From contig WFTB01000015.1 of assembly GCA_015485695.1 (NCBI GenBank), forward strand, positions 1 through 54,700: a DNA stretch of 54,700 nucleotides. Direction: 5' to 3'. Position numbers and translations under genes: made by a program. The first letter of the stretch is position 1. Each line of letters opens with the position of its first letter. Positions 17,201 to 24,745 of this stretch are shown piece by piece. The notes beneath the pieces were generated by a model, which saw only the letters and a program-made list of their open reading frames with translations, was not told the DNA's origin and did not search any database. This DNA comes from Patescibacteria group bacterium. Lineage in GTDB: Bacteria > Patescibacteriota > Patescibacteriia > WFTA01 > S139-112.

Positions 17201-20200
17201 CCCGACCGCCGGAAGCGCTCCGTTGGTTGTTGATTTCACGGGGACGAATTCGTCTGATTCGGATGGCACAATAGTTTCTTACTCTTGGGATTTTGGAGAT
17301 GGCTCGGGGTCAAGTATCGCGAATCCGACATACACATATCAGAGCCCGGGAACATTTACCGCAAGATTGACGGTTACGGACAATCAAGGAGCGATAGGGC
17401 AATCTTCGGTAATAATAACGGTCACCGAGCCAGCGTCCGGGAACGTGATATATGTAGACAACAGAGCCACTCAGGCGGGCGACGGTTCTCAAGCTAGCCC
17501 GTACCAATCAATCGCAAAGGGCATTGAGGCGATACAACCCGGGCAAACGATGATAATAGTCGGGGATGCGTCCGGAATAGGCAGGGTGTATGCGGAAGAC
17601 ATAGATTTATCCAAAAACGGTTCAGCGACCGCAATGTACACAATGAAATCTCAAGACGGAGAAACGGTTATCGTTCAACATTCAAACACCATTACTCCCG
17701 GCGATTATTGGGTGGTTAGAGGCATTGTTTTCGACCATCAGAATACTTCAAGTGACGCAATTCGAATATCCGGTTCGAATACGACGTTTGACGGAGTCAC
17801 TCTAAAAAACGGCAAAAGAGACGGATTCGAAATAGACGGGTCGGCAAGAGACATAACGATAAAAAATTCAAATATATATAATTTTGTTTGGCAACCCGGT
17901 TCGGACGCTCATTGTATAGTAATAGACCCGGGAGCCGGAGGAATAAACATAGATTCCAACACAATATACGATTGCGGAGGCGATGGTGTTCAGATTTTCG
18001 CAAATAGCGGAGACGAACCGTCAACTTACGCTAAAAACGTAACTATATCGAACAATACAATATATACAACACGCGGAACAGGAAGTGAAAACGCGCTCGA
18101 CATCAAAGGCGCCGTCGGATTAACCATTGACGGGAACACGATATACGGATTCGAAAACAAAGCTATTGTTATACAAAAGGGTCCGCAGAATGTTTCTTTC
18201 ACAAGAAACACGGTATATGATTCTTTGCAGGGGCTTGAGGTCAGGGGTGAGGGAGGATTTAATCCTATAAACGTAGATATAATCAATAACGTTTTTTATA
18301 ACATAACGGGAGAGTACGCTCTTAAATTCGACAATGTCGAAAACCTGAAAGCTCAACACAATACCCTGGTATCCATATCCGGTAATCCGTTTAGAATTGA
18401 ATTGGGAGGAGTGGTGTCGGGATATATACAAAACAATCTGATAAGTTCATCCGGCCAGAACAGTGTTTCCGGGACTCAGAACGCTATCGTGTCGCACAAC
18501 GGATGGTTTGACGGCGCGACATCTGGAAGTCTCGGAGGAACGAATGAGGTTGCTGGAGATGACGCGCAGTTCGTGGACGCGTCCGCTTTTGATTACAGAT
18601 TAAAGTCAAATTCCCTCGCAAAAGATTCGGGAAGAACTCTTTCACATGTTGCGACGGATTTTGACGGAACATCAAGACCGCAAGGTTCGGGATATGACTT
18701 AGGTGCGTATGAGGTTGCATCATCAAGCGGAAACCCAGAGGTGTATATAGACATGATATCCGACAAGACTGAAGTGTATGTTGGAGACAGCATAACTTAT
18801 ACATTAACTTACAGGAACAACTCGGATTATCCGGCTGTGAATTTAAGAATATACAACGACATACCTCCCGGAACAGAACTCATTCCCGGTTCAATAACCG
18901 GTGGAGGCATTGTCAATTCGGGAACAATAGAGTGGGTTCTGTCCAGAGTCGAAGCGCGTCAGTTTGGAGATTTGTCTTTTTCTGTCACCGTTTTGGAGGA
19001 AACACCGAACAATCCGAACGACCCTCCGCCTGACACCACGGACCCCGACAACCCTAATGACCCGAACAATCCGCCACCGGATACAACTGACCCTGACAAT
19101 CCGAACAATCCGAACGACCCTCCGCCTGACACCACGGACCCCGACAACCCTAATGACCCGAACAATCCGCCACCGGACAACGGCATTGTAGGTTCGTGCG
19201 TTGCTCCCGGGCAACGCGGTGGTGCGGTTGTGGTTTCCGGCGCGAATATCCCTTCATCCCTTGTCGGAAAACCGATAGATTCGGTGTATGGATACAGTTA
19301 CAAAAACAATGAATGGACCGCAGAGCCGATACAAATAGACGAGCGACGGCCGGCTCCGTCTCCAACAATCGCAACCGTATATGTGACTCCGTCGTCTCTT
19401 ACGGACACAGTACCCGAAAACGATTGGGCGGGAACAGATACCGAGCCTGGTATAGATAACGGTCAATATAGCGATGAAATAGTATTCGACTATTCATCTC
19501 TGGGACCAAGAGCTCCGGGTGGTGTGCCAAACCCCGAAGGAGCCAAGGGTACAAGGTATGAAGTGGCGGTGACCGATACGCTAACCGACACGACAAAATA
19601 CTTCTATTTATTCCAGACTAACAATTCATTGCAAAGGTCAACGGTAGATTTTGTGTCATACGATTATAACGTATCGGATTGTAACGGATATGCGTCCACA
19701 TGCGAAGACACAACCGCGCAATCGGCTTGTTATAGCACGCATTTCTCTTTAAGGTGGGTTCAAGACGAAATACGAATAAAACCCGAGGCGGGAGGAGATA
19801 ACACGGACATAATAGACAGGGTCATGGGCGCGGCCTATGCGACGTCTCCCGATGCTCCGTTCAGGGCGAGTGTCGGAGAAAACGAAGACCATAAAATGAA
19901 CGCGGCTATAGCATGTGGCGGGTGGTCGGTGTATGACCCTATTCATTACTATCTAGGGCATATCGATGGGCCCGTAAGAGCCATACGACAAATAAAAGGA
20001 GCTTGTTCATTCGAAGATTTGATAAGAATATGGAAATTCTCCGGCGCGCAGGTTGACGAAACGCTATCAATGCAGGGGCACTCGTTTGGCGTTAATAGTG
20101 GGGGCTACGGAATGAGAACAAACTACAGCAAAGACGCGGTTCCATTGACATACTACAGTGAATCTTTCCCCGACGGGATTAAGTTTGACGGAGAACCCGA

Positions 20201-20579
20201 TTTCGGAAGCGCGGTAAACATATCCGAGATAAACGAGGCGGAACACATGAGAGGGATATGGAGTCAAATTGACAGCGCTAGAGGGGGTCTCGTCAAATTC
20301 AGCAAACAGATAACACCATACGCCGATCCGTCAGTGAGCAGTTATTGGCTGTATATGCACGACGACGCGCAATTTACCGATGCGACCGGAGATCGCATGG
20401 GAATGTACGGTGGTGAAGGATTCAGATTGAGGAGTTTTGAGAACGCCAATGAAAGACCGATACTGTATGAGACCTCATACAGACCGACAGCCGCAAGCAT
20501 AGGAGTATCGGGGAACCAATTCGGAAATCTCATGAGAAACCCGCTACAAATAAACGTAACTCAGCAAACGGGATTATAA
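14283..20579 (+). CDS. Giant exported heparinase II/III-like and beta-helix protein
   Basis: A 2098-residue protein. The signal peptide (1-37, ending ASA) favours ATG 14283 over the upstream GTG 14220. Domains in order: alpha/alpha-toroid lyase-like region (about 45-430, EHPRLFFTAD and GSAYHNEGDSY); heparinase II/III-like beta region (about 440-810, YASSHDDTEQGAIGIW); an Fn3-like domain (820-930); a Gly/Asn linker; a PKD domain (963-1050, YSWDFGDGS); a right-handed parallel beta-helix (1053-1480, many NNTIY/NTVYD turns); a DUF11-like domain (1486-1572); a Pro/Asp/Thr linker (1574-1632); and a C-terminal 460 residues I do not recognise. The heparinase-like part probably eliminates uronic-acid-containing polysaccharide, and the beta-helix may be a second polysaccharide-binding or lyase module. 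A strong bidirectional terminator follows. Confidence 0.8.
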   Translation: MLNPNRKKTWLLLTALSTIAVGAVMAYGPYDERASAQVSGSWQPPQGSPLSNKEHPRLFFTADSKQKIIDKIKTYYQTDFRDFVNTLDADYGTSFSGYETQNLGINAVRNYALLCQIEPSSVGVSGSYSRQEYCDESVRLAKQMASALPDYRDSIHCAQTWDGKNCGLFNVSLAVAYDWAYNDMSVADRQSLQGYIESSFDRCNEDCKGERPLIMNVATTAAFHGVFPFLALYGDGSSREAEMTDWYKKNFLDGMLAVSDSLYEGSAYHNEGDSYSLDVVLPIVMMSSASSPALNTNLFEKHAYLRYMPDYFYYTTIPQKTPYGSGGYAGERNNTHRYGVQWMPDETPYIVLNASAAELDDVDSAQAGFAKWLSDGPGPYALGGIENVKRYDRRLYDLFTKFIWGTRQVQVLDADSANKNLMQNLGGQIVMRSSHDSESATRAVFHAYDWFYASSHDDTEQGAIGIWKYGPLILDSVGNSKNSSNMRRWTTNKGPALNSLMGVFKPGETDKDGYNFMEFDITWPGASTINDPSQYYEGSQMDRGDKVMDRKVDLYDYVNYDYGKMYTDKASSARRQYVYLRGPENKEYVVVYDQVDSAYEKRALFHSGVDWQAIGGSWGTEGVFDRLIGTRTVKIDNSSLPSGKGALFLKVLTQNANIYKQGGQAYPLTDVEGRNISYGGSGDYEYECFSIGCWRIQVRTNESNLLTAMQIGASQTIGPNMVSTVAVDGGNSEGVMIGDRVVMFSRTSGQQMSSTGYTVSTSEPVTHIIANMTPDTEFEVVINGASQNIISSSAGVLTFRDDGTGNRSVSIGGGVSVPQDTEPPRVTVFAVNPEAPQETSNTVEISWTASDNKSLDRIEIWRADFNGTDCSDSDKSGCSWRKVQSVNAYGSKHSGSATDNPPVGTFWYGIHAIDSSGNIGYEPNPPGSLKVIKIESTDPGNGGNDGGGNGGNGDNGGGNTPSNNPPDAVISASPTAGSAPLVVDFTGTNSSDSDGTIVSYSWDFGDGSGSSIANPTYTYQSPGTFTARLTVTDNQGAIGQSSVIITVTEPASGNVIYVDNRATQAGDGSQASPYQSIAKGIEAIQPGQTMIIVGDASGIGRVYAEDIDLSKNGSATAMYTMKSQDGETVIVQHSNTITPGDYWVVRGIVFDHQNTSSDAIRISGSNTTFDGVTLKNGKRDGFEIDGSARDITIKNSNIYNFVWQPGSDAHCIVIDPGAGGINIDSNTIYDCGGDGVQIFANSGDEPSTYAKNVTISNNTIYTTRGTGSENALDIKGAVGLTIDGNTIYGFENKAIVIQKGPQNVSFTRNTVYDSLQGLEVRGEGGFNPINVDIINNVFYNITGEYALKFDNVENLKAQHNTLVSISGNPFRIELGGVVSGYIQNNLISSSGQNSVSGTQNAIVSHNGWFDGATSGSLGGTNEVAGDDAQFVDASAFDYRLKSNSLAKDSGRTLSHVATDFDGTSRPQGSGYDLGAYEVASSSGNPEVYIDMISDKTEVYVGDSITYTLTYRNNSDYPAVNLRIYNDIPPGTELIPGSITGGGIVNSGTIEWVLSRVEARQFGDLSFSVTVLEETPNNPNDPPPDTTDPDNPNDPNNPPPDTTDPDNPNNPNDPPPDTTDPDNPNDPNNPPPDNGIVGSCVAPGQRGGAVVVSGANIPSSLVGKPIDSVYGYSYKNNEWTAEPIQIDERRPAPSPTIATVYVTPSSLTDTVPENDWAGTDTEPGIDNGQYSDEIVFDYSSLGPRAPGGVPNPEGAKGTRYEVAVTDTLTDTTKYFYLFQTNNSLQRSTVDFVSYDYNVSDCNGYASTCEDTTAQSACYSTHFSLRWVQDEIRIKPEAGGDNTDIIDRVMGAAYATSPDAPFRASVGENEDHKMNAAIACGGWSVYDPIHYYLGHIDGPVRAIRQIKGACSFEDLIRIWKFSGAQVDETLSMQGHSFGVNSGGYGMRTNYSKDAVPLTYYSESFPDGIKFDGEPDFGSAVNISEINEAEHMRGIWSQIDSARGGLVKFSKQITPYADPSVSSYWLYMHDDAQFTDATGDRMGMYGGEGFRLRSFENANERPILYETSYRPTAASIGVSGNQFGNLMRNPLQINVTQQTGL
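19012..19178 (+). repeat. 96-bp coding tandem repeat in the linker
   Basis: A 96-bp unit (19012-19107) is repeated from 19108 to 19178 without mismatch, encoding a Pro/Asp/Asn/Thr-rich linker of the giant exported protein. The perfect match implies recent duplication or homogenisation. Shorter related motifs are nested within each unit. Confidence 0.85.
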
Positions 20580-20607
20580 TATTTAGAGTAGTTTTATAAT
20601 CGATTTC

Positions 20608-20639
20608 AAAATCCCCCGGTCAACGGATTGGGGGATTTT
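20608..20639. terminator. Bidirectional terminator
   Basis: A perfect 10-bp stem AAAATCCCCC / GGGGGATTTT with a 12-nt loop lies between the convergent giant exported protein gene and the ATL gene. The A/T ends give a U-run in both directions. Confidence 0.85.
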
Positions 20640-20678
20640 GGTTTTCACATTGTTGATGTTGGAATCGAGCTTGGAAGC

Positions 20679-21002
20679 TCATGATAATTTCCATTGATAA
20701 GTAATCATATCGACTTTGAAAAGTTTATTTTTATTGTCCGCAGTTACCGTGACACCTTCGCTCTCAAGGAGAAGCTTTTGCGATTCGGCGGAAACATCGG
20801 GATGCGCGATGGTCAAATGCCCGCTTGACGACACTACTCTATGCCAGGGTATGTCTGAGTCAGGTACGGCGCGCAACGCCCAACCAACCGATCTTGCTGA
20901 CATGGGATTTCCGAGCAATGTCGCTATTTGCCCGTATGACGCGACATTTCCTTTCGGGATTTTTTTGACCGTCGCATACACTTTTTGATAAAAATCGGAC
21001 AT
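20679..21002 (-). CDS. atl: Alkyltransferase-like protein (ATL, PWHR type)
   Basis: A 107-residue protein equivalent to the DNA-binding domain of O6-methylguanine methyltransferase, beginning YQKVYATVKKIPKG and with the helix-turn-helix SARSVGWALR including the arginine finger. The active-site motif PCHR is replaced by Pro52-Trp53-His54-Arg55. Proteins with PWHR lack the acceptor cysteine; they bind O6-alkylguanine and hand it to nucleotide excision repair instead of repairing it. The length is normal for ATLs. It converges on the giant exported protein gene through a shared terminator and is divergent from the TyrA-PheA gene, whose start is about 30 bp away. Confidence 0.9.
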   Translation of the reverse strand: MSDFYQKVYATVKKIPKGNVASYGQIATLLGNPMSARSVGWALRAVPDSDIPWHRVVSSSGHLTIAHPDVSAESQKLLLESEGVTVTADNKNKLFKVDMITYQWKLS

Positions 21003-21034
21003 TTTGCGTTATCTTAACTATATGATACGCTGTC

Positions 21035-22384
21035 ATGGTATCATTAAACAACACTATGGGAAAACCTACGGTAAGCATTATAGGATTTGGGCGGTTCGGA
21101 CAGCTCTGGGCGCGCGTTTTGAAAAATCACGCGGATATTCGAGTATATGACCAAGGAAACAAACTCTCTATCGCAGAGAAATTTGGCATAAGGCTCGCGA
21201 ACCTTGAAGAAGCGTGCGCGTCAGAGCATGTGTTTTATGCCGTGCCAATTTCGCAACTCGAATCCGTGGTGGAAAAGACAAAAAGATATTTCGCGTCCGG
21301 ACAAACCGTACTCGATGTATGTTCGGTAAAAGCGCACAGTCGTCGTGTGTTCGAAAAACACCTTTTAAACAGTGGGGCAAACCTAATCCTAACGCACCCG
21401 ATGTTCGGTCCGGACAGCGCGAGAAGCGGTTTAAACGGGCTTCCGATTATGATGTGTAATTTGCAATCAAGTGAAGATGCTTATGAGTTCTGGAAACGAT
21501 TATTTGCAAGCTTGGAGCTTGATGTTCAAGAAATGACACCGGAAGAACATGATTATCAGGCCGCGTTTTCGCAAGGAGTGACACACACAATCGGACGAGT
21601 GCTCGATGAAATGAAACTCAAACACACTTCAATCGACTCAAAAGGATTTAAAGCTCTAATGGAAGTCGCGGAGCAGACATGTCACGATTCGTGGGAATTG
21701 TTTCGTGATTTGCAGGTGTTTAATCCGTATACCAAAGAAATGCGAATGAAGTTGGAACAAGCGTTCGCAACCGTCAACAAAGCTCTGATTCCGGCATGCG
21801 AAGACCAAACGATAATTATAGGCATTCAAGGGGGCAAGGGAAGTTTTAACGAAGAGGCGTGCAAAGAACATTGCGCGCGAATAGGTCTGAAGGATTATCG
21901 TATAGAATACCTATACACTTCGGAGCGAGTGCTTACCGCCCTTGAGAACGGGGATATCGATCGAGGTCAGTGCGCGACCCAAAATTCCATAGGAGGAGTG
22001 GTAAGAGAGACGATTCACGCATTAAGCGAGCATAGAAGTTCGATTGTGGATGAGTTTGAGTTTATCGTGAATCACGCTCTTCTCGCAAGACCCGGCGTTA
22101 CGCTGGATCGAGTATCAACAATCATGTCTCACCCTCAAGCATTGGCTCAGTGTCAATCGACTCTTCCGGCGATGTTCCCGGACAAGAAACTCGTTCCGGG
22201 AACGGGCGATTTTGTTGACCAGGCAAACGCCGCGAAGAGTCTAAGTTGCGGGGACTTGCCTGATTCGACCGCGGTTCTAGCGTCTCGAGTTTGCGCAAAT
22301 TTGTACAATCTTGATATTTTGGCCGATAATTTGCAGGATAGACGGGATAATTACACGTCATTTATATGGTTGGAGAGAGTATGA
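21035..22384 (+). CDS. Prephenate/arogenate dehydrogenase fused to prephenate dehydratase (TyrA-PheA)
   Basis: A 449-residue fusion. Residues 1-245 are a TyrA dehydrogenase: Rossmann motif IIGFGRFGQLW, catalytic-region HPMFGPDS and the second histidine in GVTHTIGRVL; the HPMFGP and THTIGRVL forms recall plant-type arogenate dehydrogenases. Residues 255-449 are a prephenate dehydratase-type domain starting IGIQGGKGSFNEEA and ending in a region where the usual TRF motif reads Thr-Ser-Phe (DNYTSFI). No ACT regulatory domain follows. Together they would send prephenate or arogenate to both tyrosine and phenylalanine. The start is either ATG 21035, 8 nt after a TATGAT box, or ATG 21056, which gives the more usual N-terminus. 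Confidence 0.8.
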   Translation: MVSLNNTMGKPTVSIIGFGRFGQLWARVLKNHADIRVYDQGNKLSIAEKFGIRLANLEEACASEHVFYAVPISQLESVVEKTKRYFASGQTVLDVCSVKAHSRRVFEKHLLNSGANLILTHPMFGPDSARSGLNGLPIMMCNLQSSEDAYEFWKRLFASLELDVQEMTPEEHDYQAAFSQGVTHTIGRVLDEMKLKHTSIDSKGFKALMEVAEQTCHDSWELFRDLQVFNPYTKEMRMKLEQAFATVNKALIPACEDQTIIIGIQGGKGSFNEEACKEHCARIGLKDYRIEYLYTSERVLTALENGDIDRGQCATQNSIGGVVRETIHALSEHRSSIVDEFEFIVNHALLARPGVTLDRVSTIMSHPQALAQCQSTLPAMFPDKKLVPGTGDFVDQANAAKSLSCGDLPDSTAVLASRVCANLYNLDILADNLQDRRDNYTSFIWLERV

Positions 22385-22480
22385 GTGTCACGCGTTTGGC
22401 ATATCCTTTCCAATGGTTGTTTCTCGCGCGCATTAATCGATTTTTGGGTTGGTTTATCGAGTCGTCAAAATCAATTTGTA

Positions 22481-22508
22481 TTGCATTCAGGCGAATACGC
22501 TCTATAAT
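22481..22508 (+). promoter_or_regulatory. Promoter of dihydroorotate dehydrogenase gene
   Basis: TTGCAT at 22481-22486 and TATAAT at 22503-22508 with a 16-bp spacer. The predicted leader is about 60 nt before ATG 22577, longer than at most other genes of the window. I see no clear riboswitch or attenuator in it. Confidence 0.6.
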
Positions 22509-22576
22509 ACATTTGGAGACCGTATAAAACACATGTTGTTTACCTTGCAAAGACTTTTTGGGCAGTCTATTTGATT

Positions 22577-23692
22577 ATGAATTTGATTATAAAAATTCGA
22601 AATATTATTCTCGGCGGTTTGTATCGACAGATACTTAAAAGAGCGCTGTTCATGATCAATCCGGAAAAAGTTCATGACAGATTTATAAAAGTCGGCAGTT
22701 ACATTGGAGCGTCCAAATCATTTCGTTTGGCAACTAAAGCTCTTTATGGATATTCGCACCCAAGCCTTTCTCAGACAATACTCGGCATCACGTTTGAAAA
22801 CCCGATAGGGTTGTCTGCTGGCTTTGATAAGAATGCGGTTTTGACAGATATTATTCCGTCCGTAGGTTTCGGTTTCGAAGAAATAGGTTCAATTACGGCG
22901 CGTCCCTACGAAGGCAATCCCGGAATACGTCTTTGGAGATTACCCAAAAGCAAATCGCTTGCGGTGTATTATGGATTGATGAACGATGGAGCCGATGCAA
23001 TCTCCGCAAAATTAAAAGACAAAAGATTCAACATACCGACAGGAATAAGCGTAGCCAAGACAAATTGCAAAGAAAATTGTGATGTGGATGAAGGAGTGAG
23101 GGATTATGTATACACTTATCGTTCTTTTTCCGGAATAGGGCATTATGACACCATAAACATTTCGTGCCCGAACGTATTTGGCGGTCAACCGTTCCATGAC
23201 TCGGACAGCCTCAAGAAGTTATTGGAAGGGTTGTCATCGGTTCCGAAAACAAAACCGATGTTTATCAAAATTTCACCGGATTTGTCCGCTGACGAGGTTG
23301 ATGGGATTATAAAAACATCAAAAATGTTTGACGTTGATGGATTTATAATAAGTAATTTAACAAAGCCGAGAAATAACCCGAATATAAAAGACGTCAATGT
23401 GCCCGATGTCGGAGGGTTAAGCGGAAAAGTCGTGGAACATCTTGCAAATAATCTTATAAAATACGTGCATTCTCGCGTTAAAGGCGAATTTATAATAATC
23501 GGTTGCGGAGGGGTGTTCAGCGCGGAAGATGCGTACAAAAAAATACGACTCGGGGCGTCGCTTGTCCAGCTCATTACCGGCATGATCTATCAAGGTCCGC
23601 AAGTTGTTTCCGAGATTAACCAAGGGCTTGTAAGGCTTCTTGAGAGAGACGGGTTTAAAAATATATCAGAAGCGGTTGGGGTTGATGTTTAG
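22577..23692 (+). CDS. pyrD: Dihydroorotate dehydrogenase, class 2-like with a Cys catalytic position
   Basis: A 371-residue flavoprotein that oxidises dihydroorotate to orotate in pyrimidine synthesis. Residues 1-70 form the helical N-terminal extension of membrane-bound, quinone-using class 2 enzymes (ALFMINPEKVHDRFI), and FENPIGLSAGFDKNA begins the barrel. FMN-binding segments include IGCGGVFSAEDAY and VQLITGMIYQGP. In class 2 enzymes the catalytic base is Ser in NISSPN; here the motif is NISCPN with Cys197, as in class 1 enzymes. The ATG at 22577 is two codons inside an open frame from TTG 22571. The gene has its own promoter. No other pyrimidine genes are nearby. Confidence 0.88.
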   Translation: MNLIIKIRNIILGGLYRQILKRALFMINPEKVHDRFIKVGSYIGASKSFRLATKALYGYSHPSLSQTILGITFENPIGLSAGFDKNAVLTDIIPSVGFGFEEIGSITARPYEGNPGIRLWRLPKSKSLAVYYGLMNDGADAISAKLKDKRFNIPTGISVAKTNCKENCDVDEGVRDYVYTYRSFSGIGHYDTINISCPNVFGGQPFHDSDSLKKLLEGLSSVPKTKPMFIKISPDLSADEVDGIIKTSKMFDVDGFIISNLTKPRNNPNIKDVNVPDVGGLSGKVVEHLANNLIKYVHSRVKGEFIIIGCGGVFSAEDAYKKIRLGASLVQLITGMIYQGPQVVSEINQGLVRLLERDGFKNISEAVGVDV

Positions 23693-23783
23693 AGCGTTGT
23701 CGCGCTCTTATGATTTTTTATTGAGCTTGGTTTTCAGTATTTAGTTCGTAGATGCGCTTGATAAATATGTCCTTTGAGACTTT

Positions 23784-24572
23784 TTATTTTGCTTCGGTGT
23801 TTTGTTCTTCTTGCTTTGCGCTTTCCACCAAATCTTTCAGCACTTCGCGAAATATTGCTTCGGGCAGAAGCCCTGAAACCTTTTCTCCGTTTATGAAAAA
23901 AGTTGGAGTGCCCGCCGCTCCCGCCTTGACCGCCGTTTCAAAATCATCCATAACTTCCTTTGCGTATTTTCCGGTATCAAGACAAAGGTTGAATTGCCTT
24001 GTATTAAGTCCGACCTCCGCGGCGTATCTTTTAAGGTCGGGAGTAAACAGAGCTCTCTGGTTTATGAAAAGTTTATCGTGATATTCCCAGAATTTACCTT
24101 GTTCGTTCGCGCATTCCCCGGCCTCCGCGGCTTTTATCGCGTATGGGTGAATGTCATACAGAGGAAAATCGCGCCATATAAACAGCACGTCGTCTTTGAA
24201 TTCTTGCGCGAGTTTTCTGACAGTAACAAACGCTTGACGCGTAAATGGGCACTCAAAATCACCAAACTCAACAACAACCACTTTTGCGTCGGGGTTGCCA
24301 AACCATGGATCGCTTTTTGTTTCAAGTTCTTCTCTTGAAAGTGGTGTAGAGGTGTCTATAGCTCCTGAAAATTGAGTGAATCCACCAGCATCGTCTGCAA
24401 AAGAATCTATATTGCCGGTTCTGTAATCCTCCGTGATTTGATATACTTTGAATACAAACACGATTGCGAATATGACGATAATCGCGACAACAATTCGAGA
24501 GAACACCAAAAGAACCCGCTTATACCACGGCTCGATATAATTTGGTTCGGTGAATGTCGGGTATCTGTCCAT
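23784..24572 (-). CDS. Membrane-anchored DsbA-like thioredoxin-fold protein with CPFT motif
   Basis: A 262-residue protein with one N-terminal membrane helix (about 20-42), an extracytoplasmic spacer and a DsbA-type thioredoxin domain (about 90-250). The active site normally reads CPFC after VEFGDFE; here it is Cys108-Pro-Phe-Thr111, so the second cysteine is missing. Two other cysteines (ECANEQ and NLCLDTG) match the additional pair often seen in this subfamily. The cis-proline loop is present (AGTPTFFING). It may act as a monothiol isomerase, reductase or thiol-holding protein rather than a classical oxidase. ATG 24572 is chosen because the alternative ATG 24581 overlaps a TATAAT box at 24580-24585. 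Confidence 0.85.
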   Translation of the reverse strand: MDRYPTFTEPNYIEPWYKRVLLVFSRIVVAIIVIFAIVFVFKVYQITEDYRTGNIDSFADDAGGFTQFSGAIDTSTPLSREELETKSDPWFGNPDAKVVVVEFGDFECPFTRQAFVTVRKLAQEFKDDVLFIWRDFPLYDIHPYAIKAAEAGECANEQGKFWEYHDKLFINQRALFTPDLKRYAAEVGLNTRQFNLCLDTGKYAKEVMDDFETAVKAGAAGTPTFFINGEKVSGLLPEAIFREVLKDLVESAKQEEQNTEAK

Positions 24573-24579
24573 ATTCACC

Positions 24580-24585
24580 ATTATA
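24580..24585 (-). promoter_or_regulatory. -10 box of the DsbA-like gene
   Basis: A perfect TATAAT on the minus strand ends 7 nt before ATG 24572, implying a leaderless or nearly leaderless transcript. The -35 region is poor (TTTCAA with an 18-bp spacer). Confidence 0.55.
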
Positions 24586-24671
24586 ACAGAATTAAGCGAC
24601 CTCTTGAAATGTTCTTTGTATATGATATACTCCAGCCGTTGTTATGGTTTTCAGTATTTTGAGATTCATAA

Positions 24672-24745
24672 GCGCCCGTAGCTCAATTGGATAGAGCGTC
24701 TGGCTTCGGACCAGAAGGTTAGGGGTTCGAGTCCCTTCGGGCGTA
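24672..24745 (+). tRNA. tRNA-Arg(TCG)
   Basis: A 74-nt cloverleaf: acceptor GCGCCCG/CGGGCGT with one G-U pair, anticodon stem TCTGG/CCAGA with loop CTTCGGA giving anticodon TCG, T-arm AGGGG-TTCGAGT-CCCTT, discriminator A. CCA is not encoded. It is followed at once by the 103-bp repeat array, whose units each contain a copy of its 3' end. Confidence 0.96.

Noticed and set aside
22509-22576. Pyrimidine riboswitch or attenuator in the pyrD leader
   Set aside because: No stable alternative hairpins or leader peptide can be seen in the 60-nt leader.
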